A stretch of 64,000 nucleotides of DNA, taken from positions 1,868,001 through 1,932,000 of the forward strand of contig NZ_LR027880.1 in assembly GCF_900537995.1 (NCBI RefSeq). Direction: 5' to 3'. Positions 48,665 through 58,664 of this stretch are shown one piece after another. Source of the stretch: Roseburia intestinalis L1-82 (GTDB taxonomy: Bacteria; Bacillota; Clostridia; Lachnospirales; Lachnospiraceae). Position numbers and translations under genes: made by a program. Numbering within the stretch: position 1 is the stretch's first letter; the number at the start of each line of letters is the position of its first letter. A model generated the notes under the pieces. The model was given only the letters and a program-made list of their open reading frames with translations, searched no databases and was not told where the DNA came from.

Positions 48665-50467
48665 ATGAAAGCAAAGAAAATCGTATCACTGCTTCTGGCA
48701 GCTGCAATGACAGTTTCCATGGCAGCCTGTGGGGGTAGCAATCAGACAAGTGCATCAAAGAACAACAGCAACAATGCAGCGGGGGATGCTGCAGACGAAG
48801 ATGCAACGGAGAGTGGAGTATCCGAGGAAACTTCCGAAGATGAAGCGGAAGATCTCGCAGATATCATTCCGGAAGAGACAGTTACTCTCGATGTATTCGA
48901 TCAGTTAGCAAACTATTCCGGTGAGCAGATCGGATGGTTTGGTCAGATCATGTTAGACAAATTCAATGTAAAATTAAATATCATCCCGGATTCTGACGGT
49001 GTATATGAGACACGTATGGAGTCAGGAAACCTTGGAGATCTGGTTCTCTGGGGAAATGATTCTGATGAGTATCAGCAGGCAGTCAGCAAGGGAATGCTCT
49101 TTGACTGGAACGAGGATGATATCTTAAGCGATTACGGTCCATACATCAAACAGAACATGCCATATGCATTAGAGAAAAATGCAAATCTTTCCGGCGGTAC
49201 TGTTTATGGATTCGGATTTGATGTTGCAAGGGATGCGACAGCACGTCAGGATTTCATGTATACCTGGGATTTAAGATGGGATCTTTACAAAGAGTTAGGA
49301 TATCCTGAGATCAAGACTTTAGACGATATGGTAGATGTTTTAGGTCAGATGAAAGAGATCTGCCCGACCGATGATAACGGAAAAACAACTTATGGTGTTT
49401 CCTTATTCAACGACTGGGACGGAAACCTTGTAATGTTCGTAAAATCAACAGCAACTGCTTATTATGGATATGATGAATTTGGTTTTGGTCTGTATGATCC
49501 AGAGGAGCAGGTATTCCATCCAGCATTAGAGGAAAATGGACCTTACCTCACATGCTTAAAATTCTATAACAACCTGTATCAGAAAGGACTACTTGATCCT
49601 GACTCCCAGACACAGGGATATGACGGTATGCAGGAAGATTACCAGAACGGTGGAGCATTCTTAAATGTGTTCAACTTCTTAGGTTCTACTTTCTACAACT
49701 CAGATTCACATGCACAGGAAGGCAAAGCAATGTATCCTTGCCCACCGGAAGATGCAACCCCGATCTGCTATGGTCAGAATATCTACGGTGGAAACCGTAT
49801 CTGGTCTATCGGTGCTAAGACAGAGTATCCGGAATTGTGTATGGCTATCTTAAACTGGTTATCTACTCCGGAAGGACGTATGACAGCTGAGTATGGTCCA
49901 AAGGATGTCTGCTGGTACTATGATGAAAATGGAAAAACGCAGTTTACAGATTTAGGACGTGCAGCTAAGACAGATATCAGCACACAGATGTCTGATGGTT
50001 ACAGCGGAACATTTGATGATGGTTCCTTTAAAATGAACAATACAACGTGGGCGATTGATTCCTTAAATCCTGATTCAAACGGTGAGACATTCAACTATCG
50101 TAAATGGGAAAGTTTTGCAACAGATGCAAATTCTGACATTGAGCAGGATTGGAGAGATAAGACCGGTTTTGCAACAGCAGATGAGTACATGGGATCAAGA
50201 CCTTACAAACTTTCTCTTGGTACAACATACTCTGAGTCTACAAAATCTGATGAGTTAACTGTATTATGGACACAGGTTGCTGAGTGCATCAAGACAAATT
50301 CATGGAAAGCAATCTATGCTAAGACAGATGCTGAATACGACCAGATCGTTGCAGACATGATCTCCCAGGCAAAAGACTACGGCTATGACGAGTGTATCGC
50401 ATTCCAGGAGAATGAGGCATCACTTAGAAAAGCAGCTGAGAACGAAGTAAAAGGGACCATCAAATAA
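48665..50467 (+). CDS. Extracellular sugar-binding lipoprotein (LplA-like)
   Basis: This is the solute-binding protein of the importer. The signal peptide ends in a lipobox, MAAC (Cys22), followed by an acidic Asn/Glu-rich linker (~25-65). The mature part is a 600-residue-class LplA-like binding protein with WLSTPEGRMTAEYGPKDV. AGGAGG precedes the ATG. A nested hairpin terminator follows, so expression may be higher than that of downstream genes. Confidence 0.9.
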   Translation: MKAKKIVSLLLAAAMTVSMAACGGSNQTSASKNNSNNAAGDAADEDATESGVSEETSEDEAEDLADIIPEETVTLDVFDQLANYSGEQIGWFGQIMLDKFNVKLNIIPDSDGVYETRMESGNLGDLVLWGNDSDEYQQAVSKGMLFDWNEDDILSDYGPYIKQNMPYALEKNANLSGGTVYGFGFDVARDATARQDFMYTWDLRWDLYKELGYPEIKTLDDMVDVLGQMKEICPTDDNGKTTYGVSLFNDWDGNLVMFVKSTATAYYGYDEFGFGLYDPEEQVFHPALEENGPYLTCLKFYNNLYQKGLLDPDSQTQGYDGMQEDYQNGGAFLNVFNFLGSTFYNSDSHAQEGKAMYPCPPEDATPICYGQNIYGGNRIWSIGAKTEYPELCMAILNWLSTPEGRMTAEYGPKDVCWYYDENGKTQFTDLGRAAKTDISTQMSDGYSGTFDDGSFKMNNTTWAIDSLNPDSNGETFNYRKWESFATDANSDIEQDWRDKTGFATADEYMGSRPYKLSLGTTYSESTKSDELTVLWTQVAECIKTNSWKAIYAKTDAEYDQIVADMISQAKDYGYDECIAFQENEASLRKAAENEVKGTIK

Positions 50468-50485
50468 TTGTATCACAAATGAATG

Positions 50486-50539
50486 ACAGACCAGAGCAGA
50501 AGATCCGGACATTCCGTCCGGATCGCCCCGGTCTGTTTT
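50486..50539 (+). terminator. Nested terminator after the binding-protein gene
   Basis: The outer stem is ACAGACC/GGTCTGT and the inner stem is GATCCGGAC/GTCCGGATC, followed by TTTT. A further hairpin (ATCATAC/GTATGAT) lies directly after it. Confidence 0.85.
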
Positions 50540-50655
50540 CATCATACTGGATATCTGGAGTAAAATCCTGTATGATGAAAGCAGATCAGAGGTATGAAAT
50601 AAAATGAGAGATAAGAAAAGTGCATGGGAAGCACTTTGAGATTGGAGGAAAACAA

Positions 50656-51279
50656 ATGAAATTTTTTAGCGTTGACAGTCCATTGTACCGTTTTTTAAGC
50701 AGAGTACTTGATATTTTAAAACTAAATTTTTTATGGATTCTTGGAAGCCTGCCGGTTTTTACGATCGGGGCATCGACCACGGCGGCAATGTCGGTTGCGT
50801 TAAAGTTAGCGGATGATGAGGAGGGCTATATCGCGAAATCATATTTTGAAGCGTACAAGGCAAACTTTAAACAGGGCGTTCCGATGGGACTGATCTTTCT
50901 GGTTGCATGGTATGCGGTATATCTTGACTTCCAGCTGTTTGGAGCAGTGAAAAATAATCCGGTCATTTTGCTGATCATCGGTATGGTGTCCGTATTTCTT
51001 GTGATCATTGCGATGATCTATTCCTTTTCACTGCTGGCAAGATATGAAAATACGGTGGTCCGCACGATCCAGAATTCTATGGATATTTCAAGAAAATATT
51101 TTGGAAAAACACTGATCCTTGTGATCCTCGTCGCAGCAGAAGTGCTGATCTTCCAGTATAATTCAACCATGATATTTCTTGGAATCTTATTTGGACCTGG
51201 ATTTATCATTTACACGGTCGCAGCAGTAAGCAAACGTGTATTCTTACAGATCGAGCGTGTGAACCGCGAGGGCGAGTGA
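50656..51279 (+). CDS. YesL family membrane protein (DUF624)
   Basis: This 207-residue protein has five or so helices and the DUF624 opening FFSVDSPLYRFLSRVLDILKLNFLWIL. YesL proteins accompany LplB/YtcP-type transporters and YesM/YesN sensors; their exact role is not known. GGAGG 7 nt before the ATG at 50656 sets the start. Confidence 0.88.
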   Translation: MKFFSVDSPLYRFLSRVLDILKLNFLWILGSLPVFTIGASTTAAMSVALKLADDEEGYIAKSYFEAYKANFKQGVPMGLIFLVAWYAVYLDFQLFGAVKNNPVILLIIGMVSVFLVIIAMIYSFSLLARYENTVVRTIQNSMDISRKYFGKTLILVILVAAEVLIFQYNSTMIFLGILFGPGFIIYTVAAVSKRVFLQIERVNREGE

Positions 51280-51362
51280 CAGGTAAAACCGGTTAACAGA
51301 ACAAATCAGGAACAGCAATACGAAAAAGATGCAAAAATACAGCACAGAAATTGGAGGTAAAT

Positions 51363-53393
51363 ATGATCGAGAGCAGCAAAGTACATAAAATTTTATATGG
51401 TGGAGATTACAACCCGGAACAGTGGCCGGAGGAGATCTGGAAAGAGGACATGCGCCTGTTTAAATTAGCGCACATTGATGTCGTGACGCTCAATGTTTTC
51501 AGCTGGGCAGCACTGCAGCCGGATGAAATTACCTATGATTTTTCCAAACTGGATAAGATCATGGAGTATGTGAAAGAAAACGGATTGAAAGTCTGCTTTG
51601 CAACTTCGACAGGGGCACATCCGGCGTGGATGGCAAGAAAGTACCCGGATATTTTGCGTGTCGAGCATAATGGCATGAAGCGGAAATTCGGAGCACGTCA
51701 TAATTCCTGCCCGAACAGCCCGACTTACCGGAAATATTCTGTGGCACTTGCCGCAAAACTGGCAGAGCGATACAAAGATTATGACAATATCGTTGCATGG
51801 CATATTTCCAATGAATATGGCGGGGAATGTTACTGCGAAAACTGTGAAAAAGCATTCCGTGTATGGCTGCATAAAAAATATGGAACGCTGGATGAGTTAA
51901 ACCGTGTATGGAACACTTCTTTCTGGGGACATACCTTTTATGACTGGGATGATGTTGTTTTGCCGGATATGCGTTCAGAGGAGTTTAACTGGGATGGCAT
52001 CCGTACCAATTTCCAGGGGATTTCACTCGATTACCGCAGATTCAATTCGGACAGTATCTTAGACTGCTACAAATTAGAGCGCGATGCGGTAAAAGAGTAC
52101 ACGCCGGATATTCCGGTTACCACAAATCTGATGGGATTTTATCCATCATTAGACTACCAGAAATGGGCAAAAGAAATGGATTTTATTTCCTGGGACAGCT
52201 ATCCTTCCTTTGGCGCAGAGACAGAAAACAATGCGATGGCACATGATCTGATGCGTGGATTAAAGGGTGGCAAACCGTTTGCACTGATGGAACAGACACC
52301 GAGTGTGAGTAACTGGCATACCTACTGTGCCTTAAAGCGACCAGGTGTGATGCGCTTATACAGCTATCAGGCGGCAGCGCACGGCGCAGATACGATCATG
52401 TTTTTCCAGATGAGAAGAAGCATTGGTGCCTGTGAGAAATATCACGGTGCAGTGATCGACCATGTCGGCAATGAGAATACGAGAGTGTTCCGTGAGATCA
52501 CAGCACTTGGCGAAGAACTGACTGAACTTTCTGATACACTGCTTGGTGCAAGAACTCCGGCAGAAGTGGCAGTTGTATTTGACTGGGATAACTGGTGGGC
52601 AACGGTATTATCCGCAGGCCCAAGCCGTTGTATCAATTATTATGAGGAGATTTATCAGTATTATAAGGCACTGTTAAATCTTCATATCCCAATGGATTTT
52701 GTTGGTGTGGACGATGATCTGTCCGGTTATAAAGTTGTCATGGCACCGATGTTATACATGTGCAAAGACGGTTATGATGAAAAGATCCGCAGCTTTGTCA
52801 AAGCGGGCGGCACCTTTCTGACCTCCTATTTCAGCGGATATGTGGAAGACCATGACCTTGTGATCACAGGCGGATATCCGGGCAGACTGCGCGATATTTT
52901 GGGTATCTGGGTAGAAGAATCCGATGCGATTCCGGCAGGAGATGCTGGCATGAAACATACCTTTGCATACAAAGATGTGACTTATCCGGCAGAAGTGCTT
53001 TGTGATTTATCACATACCGAAGGCGCAGAAACACTCGCAACCTATGATAATGACTTCTATGCCGGAATGCCCGTACTGACCTGCAACACCTTTGGATCCG
53101 GAAAAGCCTGCTACGTCGCAACCCGCTCCAATCAGGACTTCTACCGCACTTTCTTAACTGACATTATGAAAGAAGCCGGCGTAGAACCACTCGCAGAAGG
53201 CAGTGACAAAGTAGAGATCACTCTCCGCGAAAACAAAAACGGCAGCTTCCTCTTCCTCTTAAATCCGACGGACGAATCACAGGAAGTAACGCTGAAAAAA
53301 GCCGGAACTGACCTGCTCGGCGGAATGACTTACCAGGCAGGAGAGAAAGTTGTACTTCCGGCAAAAGCAGTGGCGATCGTTCAAAGCAGGTAA
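51363..53393 (+). CDS. Beta-galactosidase, glycoside hydrolase family 42
   Basis: This cytosolic GH42 enzyme of 676 residues opens with YGGDYNPEQWPEEIWKEDM. The acid/base Glu is in WHISNEYGG (~150) and the nucleophile Glu in ALMEQTPS (~309). A four-Cys cluster (C.NCEKA region and NSCPNS) fits the family zinc site. GH42 enzymes release terminal beta-galactose, and some act on alpha-L-arabinopyranose. There is no signal peptide, so imported oligosaccharides are cut inside. Codon choice shifts to C-ending codons in its last ~330 bp. Confidence 0.93.
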   Translation: MIESSKVHKILYGGDYNPEQWPEEIWKEDMRLFKLAHIDVVTLNVFSWAALQPDEITYDFSKLDKIMEYVKENGLKVCFATSTGAHPAWMARKYPDILRVEHNGMKRKFGARHNSCPNSPTYRKYSVALAAKLAERYKDYDNIVAWHISNEYGGECYCENCEKAFRVWLHKKYGTLDELNRVWNTSFWGHTFYDWDDVVLPDMRSEEFNWDGIRTNFQGISLDYRRFNSDSILDCYKLERDAVKEYTPDIPVTTNLMGFYPSLDYQKWAKEMDFISWDSYPSFGAETENNAMAHDLMRGLKGGKPFALMEQTPSVSNWHTYCALKRPGVMRLYSYQAAAHGADTIMFFQMRRSIGACEKYHGAVIDHVGNENTRVFREITALGEELTELSDTLLGARTPAEVAVVFDWDNWWATVLSAGPSRCINYYEEIYQYYKALLNLHIPMDFVGVDDDLSGYKVVMAPMLYMCKDGYDEKIRSFVKAGGTFLTSYFSGYVEDHDLVITGGYPGRLRDILGIWVEESDAIPAGDAGMKHTFAYKDVTYPAEVLCDLSHTEGAETLATYDNDFYAGMPVLTCNTFGSGKACYVATRSNQDFYRTFLTDIMKEAGVEPLAEGSDKVEITLRENKNGSFLFLLNPTDESQEVTLKKAGTDLLGGMTYQAGEKVVLPAKAVAIVQSR

Positions 53394-53527
53394 AGGTTAT
53401 TTCAAGCAAGTAGAGATTTTCCACAAAGAAACCGCGAAACTCTTCAAAAAACTGAAGTAGTTGAGTCCCAGGCACAGCCTAAATTAGAGTTTCGCCCCAT
53501 CTAGAGCAAGAAAAGAGGACATACACT

Positions 53528-55012
53528 ATGTCGGAACAGCAGAAAGAACAACAACTTCTCGAAACCGTAGACCGCATCATCGCAGAAGGCCCGTACCAGC
53601 CAGCCTGGTCATCCCTGATGCAGGCGAAAACCCCTGACTGGTTTAAACAGAAAAGATTTGGCATCTTCATCCACTGGGGCGTCTACAGTGTTCCCGCCAA
53701 CTCCAACGAATGGTACCCAAGAAACATGTACATCGAGGGAATGCCCGCATACGAACACCATATAAAAACCTACGGCAGCCAGAAAGACTTTGGATATAAA
53801 GACTTCATCCCGATGTTCCACGCCGAAAAATTTGACCCGGCAGAATGGGTGCGTTTATTCAAAGAAGCCGGTGCCGGTTATGTGTTTCCGGTTGCAGAAC
53901 ACCATGATGGATTTCAGATGTACAAAAGTGAACTGTCCCACTGGAATTCGGCAGAGACGGGGCCGAAACGGGACGTACTTGGTGAACTGAAAGCGGAGAT
54001 TGAGAAACAGGGACTTACGTTCTGCACATCATCCCACCGTGCAGAACATTGGTTTTTCTTAGGACACGGAAAAGAATTTGACAGTGATATCAAAGAACCA
54101 TTGCAAAAAGGAGATCTGTACTGGCCGTCCATGCCGGAACCGGATGCAGAAGATCTCTACGGAGAGCCGTATCCGACAGAAGAATTTTTAAATGACTGGT
54201 TAGCACGCACAGCGGAAATTATATTAAATTATAAACCATCCCTGCTGTATTTTGACTGGTGGGTGCAGCATCAGGCGTTCAAACCATATTTAAAGAAACT
54301 CGCTGCATTTTATTACAACTGCGGCGTGAAATGGGGCAAAGATGTTAAAATCTGTTATAAACATGATGCGATGATGTTTGGCAGTGGAATTGTGGAAGTG
54401 GAGCGCGGTGGGTTTGCGGAAGCAAAGCCCTATGATTGGCAGACCGATACGGCAGTTGCAAGAAATTCCTGGTGCTATACTGACACATTGGATTATAAAA
54501 GCAGCAATGAGATCATTTGTACACTCGTGGATGTAGTCAGCAAAAATGGTAATCTTCTGTTAAATATCGGTCCGAAGGCGGATGGAACGATCCCGGATGG
54601 TGACCGTGCTATTTTGGAAGATCTTGCAAAATGGATGAGAGTAAACAGTGAGGCCGTTATCGGTGCAAATGTCTGGCGAAAATCCATGGAAGGTCCGACG
54701 GCAGCGGCAGAAGGACAGTTTCAGGATCAGAAAGAACTGAAATTTACAAACAAAGATTACCGTTTTACGATTAATCATGGAAATATTTACGCAATTGCGT
54801 TACAATGTCCTAAAGATGGTGTTTTCTGTATCCGTTCACTGGCAGACAGCAGTGATCAGAATGTGCCGGAGTTTCATGGTATCATTGAGTCGGTGGATAT
54901 TTTAGGATATGATGGCAGGCTGCAATGGTCTGTGGACGGGGAAGGACTTCATGTAACCGCACCTGGAATAGACAGTGAGTTTCCGGTTGTTGTGCGTGTG
55001 CGTCCGGAATAA
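53528..55012 (+). CDS. Alpha-L-fucosidase, glycoside hydrolase family 29
   Basis: This is a cytosolic GH29 fucosidase of 494 residues. The catalytic TIM barrel has RFGIFIHWGVYSVPA, AEHHDGFQMYKS and the nucleophile Asp in LLYFDWW (~243), and a C-terminal beta domain follows. GH29 enzymes remove alpha-linked fucose; the linkage cannot be fixed from sequence. Together with GH42 and the transporter it suggests use of a fucosylated galactoside from mucin, milk or plant glycans. The first ~110 codons have C-rich third positions unlike the rest. Confidence 0.93.
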   Translation: MSEQQKEQQLLETVDRIIAEGPYQPAWSSLMQAKTPDWFKQKRFGIFIHWGVYSVPANSNEWYPRNMYIEGMPAYEHHIKTYGSQKDFGYKDFIPMFHAEKFDPAEWVRLFKEAGAGYVFPVAEHHDGFQMYKSELSHWNSAETGPKRDVLGELKAEIEKQGLTFCTSSHRAEHWFFLGHGKEFDSDIKEPLQKGDLYWPSMPEPDAEDLYGEPYPTEEFLNDWLARTAEIILNYKPSLLYFDWWVQHQAFKPYLKKLAAFYYNCGVKWGKDVKICYKHDAMMFGSGIVEVERGGFAEAKPYDWQTDTAVARNSWCYTDTLDYKSSNEIICTLVDVVSKNGNLLLNIGPKADGTIPDGDRAILEDLAKWMRVNSEAVIGANVWRKSMEGPTAAAEGQFQDQKELKFTNKDYRFTINHGNIYAIALQCPKDGVFCIRSLADSSDQNVPEFHGIIESVDILGYDGRLQWSVDGEGLHVTAPGIDSEFPVVVRVRPE

Positions 55013-55053
55013 ACACCGCTCTGAGTGAAAAATGAACGAAAGGCGTAAAAAAC

Positions 55054-56832
55054 ATGAGTCTGTTTGCCCGGATAAAAACATTCATAGGCAATTTAAGACT
55101 GCGGGAGAGAATGCTCTTTATATACATTGCCGGAGGAATTCTGCCGATTCTGCTGTTGGATATTTATACTTATCAGAATACGAGATCGGTGTTGATCCAG
55201 AAAGCGAAGGAAAGCGAGATGGATGGGTTAAATATGATCGCGGATTCAATGAGCGAGAGTATGTCCGTCATCTCCGACATTTCCAAACAGATGTACTTTG
55301 ATGAAAAGATTGAGCATATCGCATTTCATCAGTATGAAAACTATTCGGAGATTCTTGCAGATTACAGAGACTATGATACCATTTCTGATTATCTGAAATA
55401 TTATTATCATGAAATTTCAAGTATCACGTTGTATCTGAATAATGATACAATTTCCAATAATGAATATTTTGTACATGTAGATCAGGAGATTGCAGAGAAG
55501 CCATGGTATCAGAATACGCTCGAACTGAATGGAAAACCGTACTGGTCTTATTCGTATGATTCGTTAAAACGCAAGGATTCACTCCGGATGTCGAGACTTT
55601 TATATACGAAGGATATGCAGCCGGTCGGTGTACTTGCAATTAACATGCAGTATAAGAGGACGGAGCTGCCTGTGCAGGATACTTATTTAGTGTATAATGA
55701 CACGGTGGTTCTGCACCGCAATGAATATGAACGGGACACGGATGAAATGATTCTGCTGTTAAAGCAGATCAAAGATGATACTTATTCCGGCAAAATGCGT
55801 TTTCAGGGGGAAGATACCTGTCTGTTATCGACGGTGCGGGTAAAACCGGACTATTCGGATGATTATTATACCTTAGTCAGTGTATGTCCGTATGAAGAGA
55901 TCGCAGGATCGGCAGCCCGCAGTGCGTTGGGAAGTCTTGTGCCACAGCTTGTCTGTGTGGTGTCTGGTCTTGGAATTATTCTGGTATTTTCCAATCAGTT
56001 CAGTACGAGGGTAAATACATTCCGTCTGCAGATGCATAAGGCTGCAACTGGAGATTTTGATATCACGGAGGATATCGGCGGGGAGGATGAGATCTCGGAT
56101 CTCTACCGGGATCTGAAGGTAATGATCGATTCCATACAGGAACTGATGAATAACGTGATCAAAGAACGTGTGCAGAAAGAACAGGTCAATGCAAGGCAGA
56201 AAGAAGTGGAATTTAAAATGCTTGCAAGCCAGATCAATCCACATTTTCTGTATAACACGTTAGAGACGATCCGTATGCAGGCAAGAATTCATAATCAGCC
56301 GGATATCGAGGAACTGGCAAAAATGCTTGCAAAGATCATGCGGAGAAATATCCAGGTAAGTAATACCTTGCAGCCGTTAAAATCAGAACTGAAACTGGTT
56401 GAGTATTACCTGAAAATACAGGATTACCGTTTCCATGACAGGATCCATTACCGTATTGAAACGGAGGGGGACATTGAGCCGTTAAAGGTTATGCCGCTTT
56501 TGATCCAGCCTTTTGTGGAGAATGCTTTTGTGCATGGACTTGAAGCAAAGGAGAGCGGCGGTGAGATCGTGATCCGGGTTGAAGTGAGATCACATCTCTG
56601 GATCACCGTGACGGATAATGGATGCGGAATGTCCATGGAAAAATTAGATGAAGTACGGAGAGGTTTGAACGATTTTGAAAATCTGGACCGGACACATATT
56701 GGAATCTGCAATGTCAATCAGAGAATCAAGCTCCAGTATGGGGAGGATTATGGAGTGGAATTTGAGAGTAGGACAGGAGCGGGAACAAAAGTATGTATTA
56801 AACTTCCGGTGCTGACATCGGAAATCATGTGA
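55054..56832 (+). CDS. YesM-type sensor histidine kinase
   Basis: This membrane sensor of 592 residues has helix 1 (~23-40), an extracellular sensing domain (~45-285), helix 2 (~290-312) and a HAMP domain. A His_kinase core (PF06580 type) follows with the phospho-His in QINPHFLYNTLETIRMQA (~396), N box QPFVENAFVHG and G box DNGCGM. Its usual partner, an AraC-type YesN response regulator, is not adjacent. It lies between the fucosidase and a second binding lipoprotein, so it probably senses the sugar handled here. Confidence 0.92.
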   Translation: MSLFARIKTFIGNLRLRERMLFIYIAGGILPILLLDIYTYQNTRSVLIQKAKESEMDGLNMIADSMSESMSVISDISKQMYFDEKIEHIAFHQYENYSEILADYRDYDTISDYLKYYYHEISSITLYLNNDTISNNEYFVHVDQEIAEKPWYQNTLELNGKPYWSYSYDSLKRKDSLRMSRLLYTKDMQPVGVLAINMQYKRTELPVQDTYLVYNDTVVLHRNEYERDTDEMILLLKQIKDDTYSGKMRFQGEDTCLLSTVRVKPDYSDDYYTLVSVCPYEEIAGSAARSALGSLVPQLVCVVSGLGIILVFSNQFSTRVNTFRLQMHKAATGDFDITEDIGGEDEISDLYRDLKVMIDSIQELMNNVIKERVQKEQVNARQKEVEFKMLASQINPHFLYNTLETIRMQARIHNQPDIEELAKMLAKIMRRNIQVSNTLQPLKSELKLVEYYLKIQDYRFHDRIHYRIETEGDIEPLKVMPLLIQPFVENAFVHGLEAKESGGEIVIRVEVRSHLWITVTDNGCGMSMEKLDEVRRGLNDFENLDRTHIGICNVNQRIKLQYGEDYGVEFESRTGAGTKVCIKLPVLTSEIM

Positions 56833-56914
56833 TAAAAAATGAACACAAATGAGTTCATATTAGAAGATTTGGATATAAAATAATGAGGAAATAATTTAAA
56901 GGGGCAGGATACAT

Positions 56915-58639
56915 ATGGGAAGGAGTTTTTTTTACAGGTATGCATGTAGTTTACTTGCGTACAATTCGCATGCAGGCAGGCGGATTGCATGTGGTATTAT
57001 GACAGGAAGTCTGTTGATGGGTTTATATGGCTGCAGTGCTGCGGAAAATACGGTGGCTGTGGATACACAGCAGCAGGAAACCACACAGGAATCATTAGAA
57101 CCGGTCACATTTACATTTTACAGTGCGGATGGATTGGAGGATACCTGGACGGATCCGGTTGCGCAGATGATTACAGAAAAGACAGGGGTCACATTGAAAA
57201 TGGATTATCCTGCAGACAGTAATGACAACAGGATAGAACTTATGGTGGCAACCGGGGAATACCCGGATTTCGTGTTTGCCAAGGGTTCGGTATCAACGCT
57301 GATCCGCAACGATGCATTGATCGATATGTCGGATCTGATAGATGAGTATGGTCCGAATATTAAAAAGCTGTATGGAGATGAATATGAAAATCTGCGTTAT
57401 TCCAGTGAGGATCCGTCCATTTATCAGCTGTGCAGTGACAAAGTGCAGGAAGAAACCTTAGAAACATCCGGAACTGCCCAGCTGCAGTGGGCAGTATTGC
57501 AGGAAAACCAGTATCGTGTACCATATACGTTGGAAGAATACACGCAGATGATCCGTGATTATATGGAAAAGTATCCAATGATCAACGGAAAGCCGGCCAT
57601 TGGTATTTCGATCGTCTGTTCCGACTGGCACTGGTATACCATGTTATCGAACCCATCCGGGTATATGAATGGTTCCGCAGACAACGGGCAGTGGATCGTG
57701 GATGATGAAAAACAGGAAGTTTATTATAAACATGCAGCGGACGGGCAGAAAGAATATTATAAATGGCTGAATGAAATGTACAATGAGGGCATTTTAGATC
57801 CTGAATTTGCGACGCAGACGCATGAGGATTTTGTTTTAAAAGTTGCAGAGGGAAGAGTGCTTGGACTTTTGGATGAGGAATGGGATTATACAGGCGCTGA
57901 GATATCCCTGCGGGCAGATGGACAGGAGGAGCACACCTATGCGGGGCTTCCGGTCACAATTGATCGATCCGTGAAATGCCCTTCTTTAAAACAGCAGAAT
58001 CTTGCGGTAGGCTGGGGGATTGGTATTACAAAAAGCTGTAAAGATCCGGTTCGGGCTGTCAGGTTTTTGGACTGGCTCTGCAGTGATGAGGCACAGATCC
58101 TGTTAAACTGGGGGATTGAGGGTGTCGATTATTATTATGATGAAAACGGAAAACGGTGCATTACGGAGGAGGATCTTGAAGCGTCCCGGAAAGACACCAA
58201 TTATTCTGAGCGCACAGGTGTGGGATTTCGTGTTTATCCATATCCAAGTTATGGAAATCAGTCGGTTGATTCCACGGGCAATTCCTATAGTAAGAGCTCA
58301 AGGGAAATGGTAAAAGAAGGCTATGATGAGATGGAAAAAGAAGCACTGAAAGCATGGAATGTTGACATGCTGACCGATATTTTCCCACAGAAAGAAGAAT
58401 TTTCAAAAGATGCATATTCCCCATTATGGGCGATGACACTGCCAGATGAACTGGAAAAAATGTTAGTTGCGTTAGATAATGTATCGTGGAAGGGACTCAT
58501 TGAGTGTGTTGTCAGTCCAGCCGATGATTTTGATGCGAAATGGGATGAATTACAGCAGAATTTAAAGGATGCCGGATTAGAAAAAGCAGACCGGGAAATG
58601 ACCGCATTGCTGCGGGATGAGATCAGCCGCAGAGAGTAA
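56915..58639 (+). CDS. Extracellular solute-binding lipoprotein 2
   Basis: This is a second CUT1-type binding protein of 574 residues. Its N-terminus is unusually long and basic before the lipobox LYGC (Cys40). The mature part has [22 protein letters not shown], a central [20 protein letters not shown] and [20 protein letters not shown]. It has no permeases of its own and follows the sensor kinase, so it may serve the same importer or present ligand to the kinase. AGGGG is upstream of the ATG. Confidence 0.85.
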   Translation: MGRSFFYRYACSLLAYNSHAGRRIACGIMTGSLLMGLYGCSAAENTVAVDTQQQETTQESLEPVTFTFYSADGLEDTWTDPVAQMITEKTGVTLKMDYPADSNDNRIELMVATGEYPDFVFAKGSVSTLIRNDALIDMSDLIDEYGPNIKKLYGDEYENLRYSSEDPSIYQLCSDKVQEETLETSGTAQLQWAVLQENQYRVPYTLEEYTQMIRDYMEKYPMINGKPAIGISIVCSDWHWYTMLSNPSGYMNGSADNGQWIVDDEKQEVYYKHAADGQKEYYKWLNEMYNEGILDPEFATQTHEDFVLKVAEGRVLGLLDEEWDYTGAEISLRADGQEEHTYAGLPVTIDRSVKCPSLKQQNLAVGWGIGITKSCKDPVRAVRFLDWLCSDEAQILLNWGIEGVDYYYDENGKRCITEEDLEASRKDTNYSERTGVGFRVYPYPSYGNQSVDSTGNSYSKSSREMVKEGYDEMEKEALKAWNVDMLTDIFPQKEEFSKDAYSPLWAMTLPDELEKMLVALDNVSWKGLIECVVSPADDFDAKWDELQQNLKDAGLEKADREMTALLRDEISRRE

Positions 58640-58664
58640 GAGCATAGGAAAGAGAAATAAGTTT

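Noticed and set aside
58600..58664. Cobalamin riboswitch before cbiP
   Set aside because: The gap is only 25 bp after the previous stop and contains no B12-box-like sequence.
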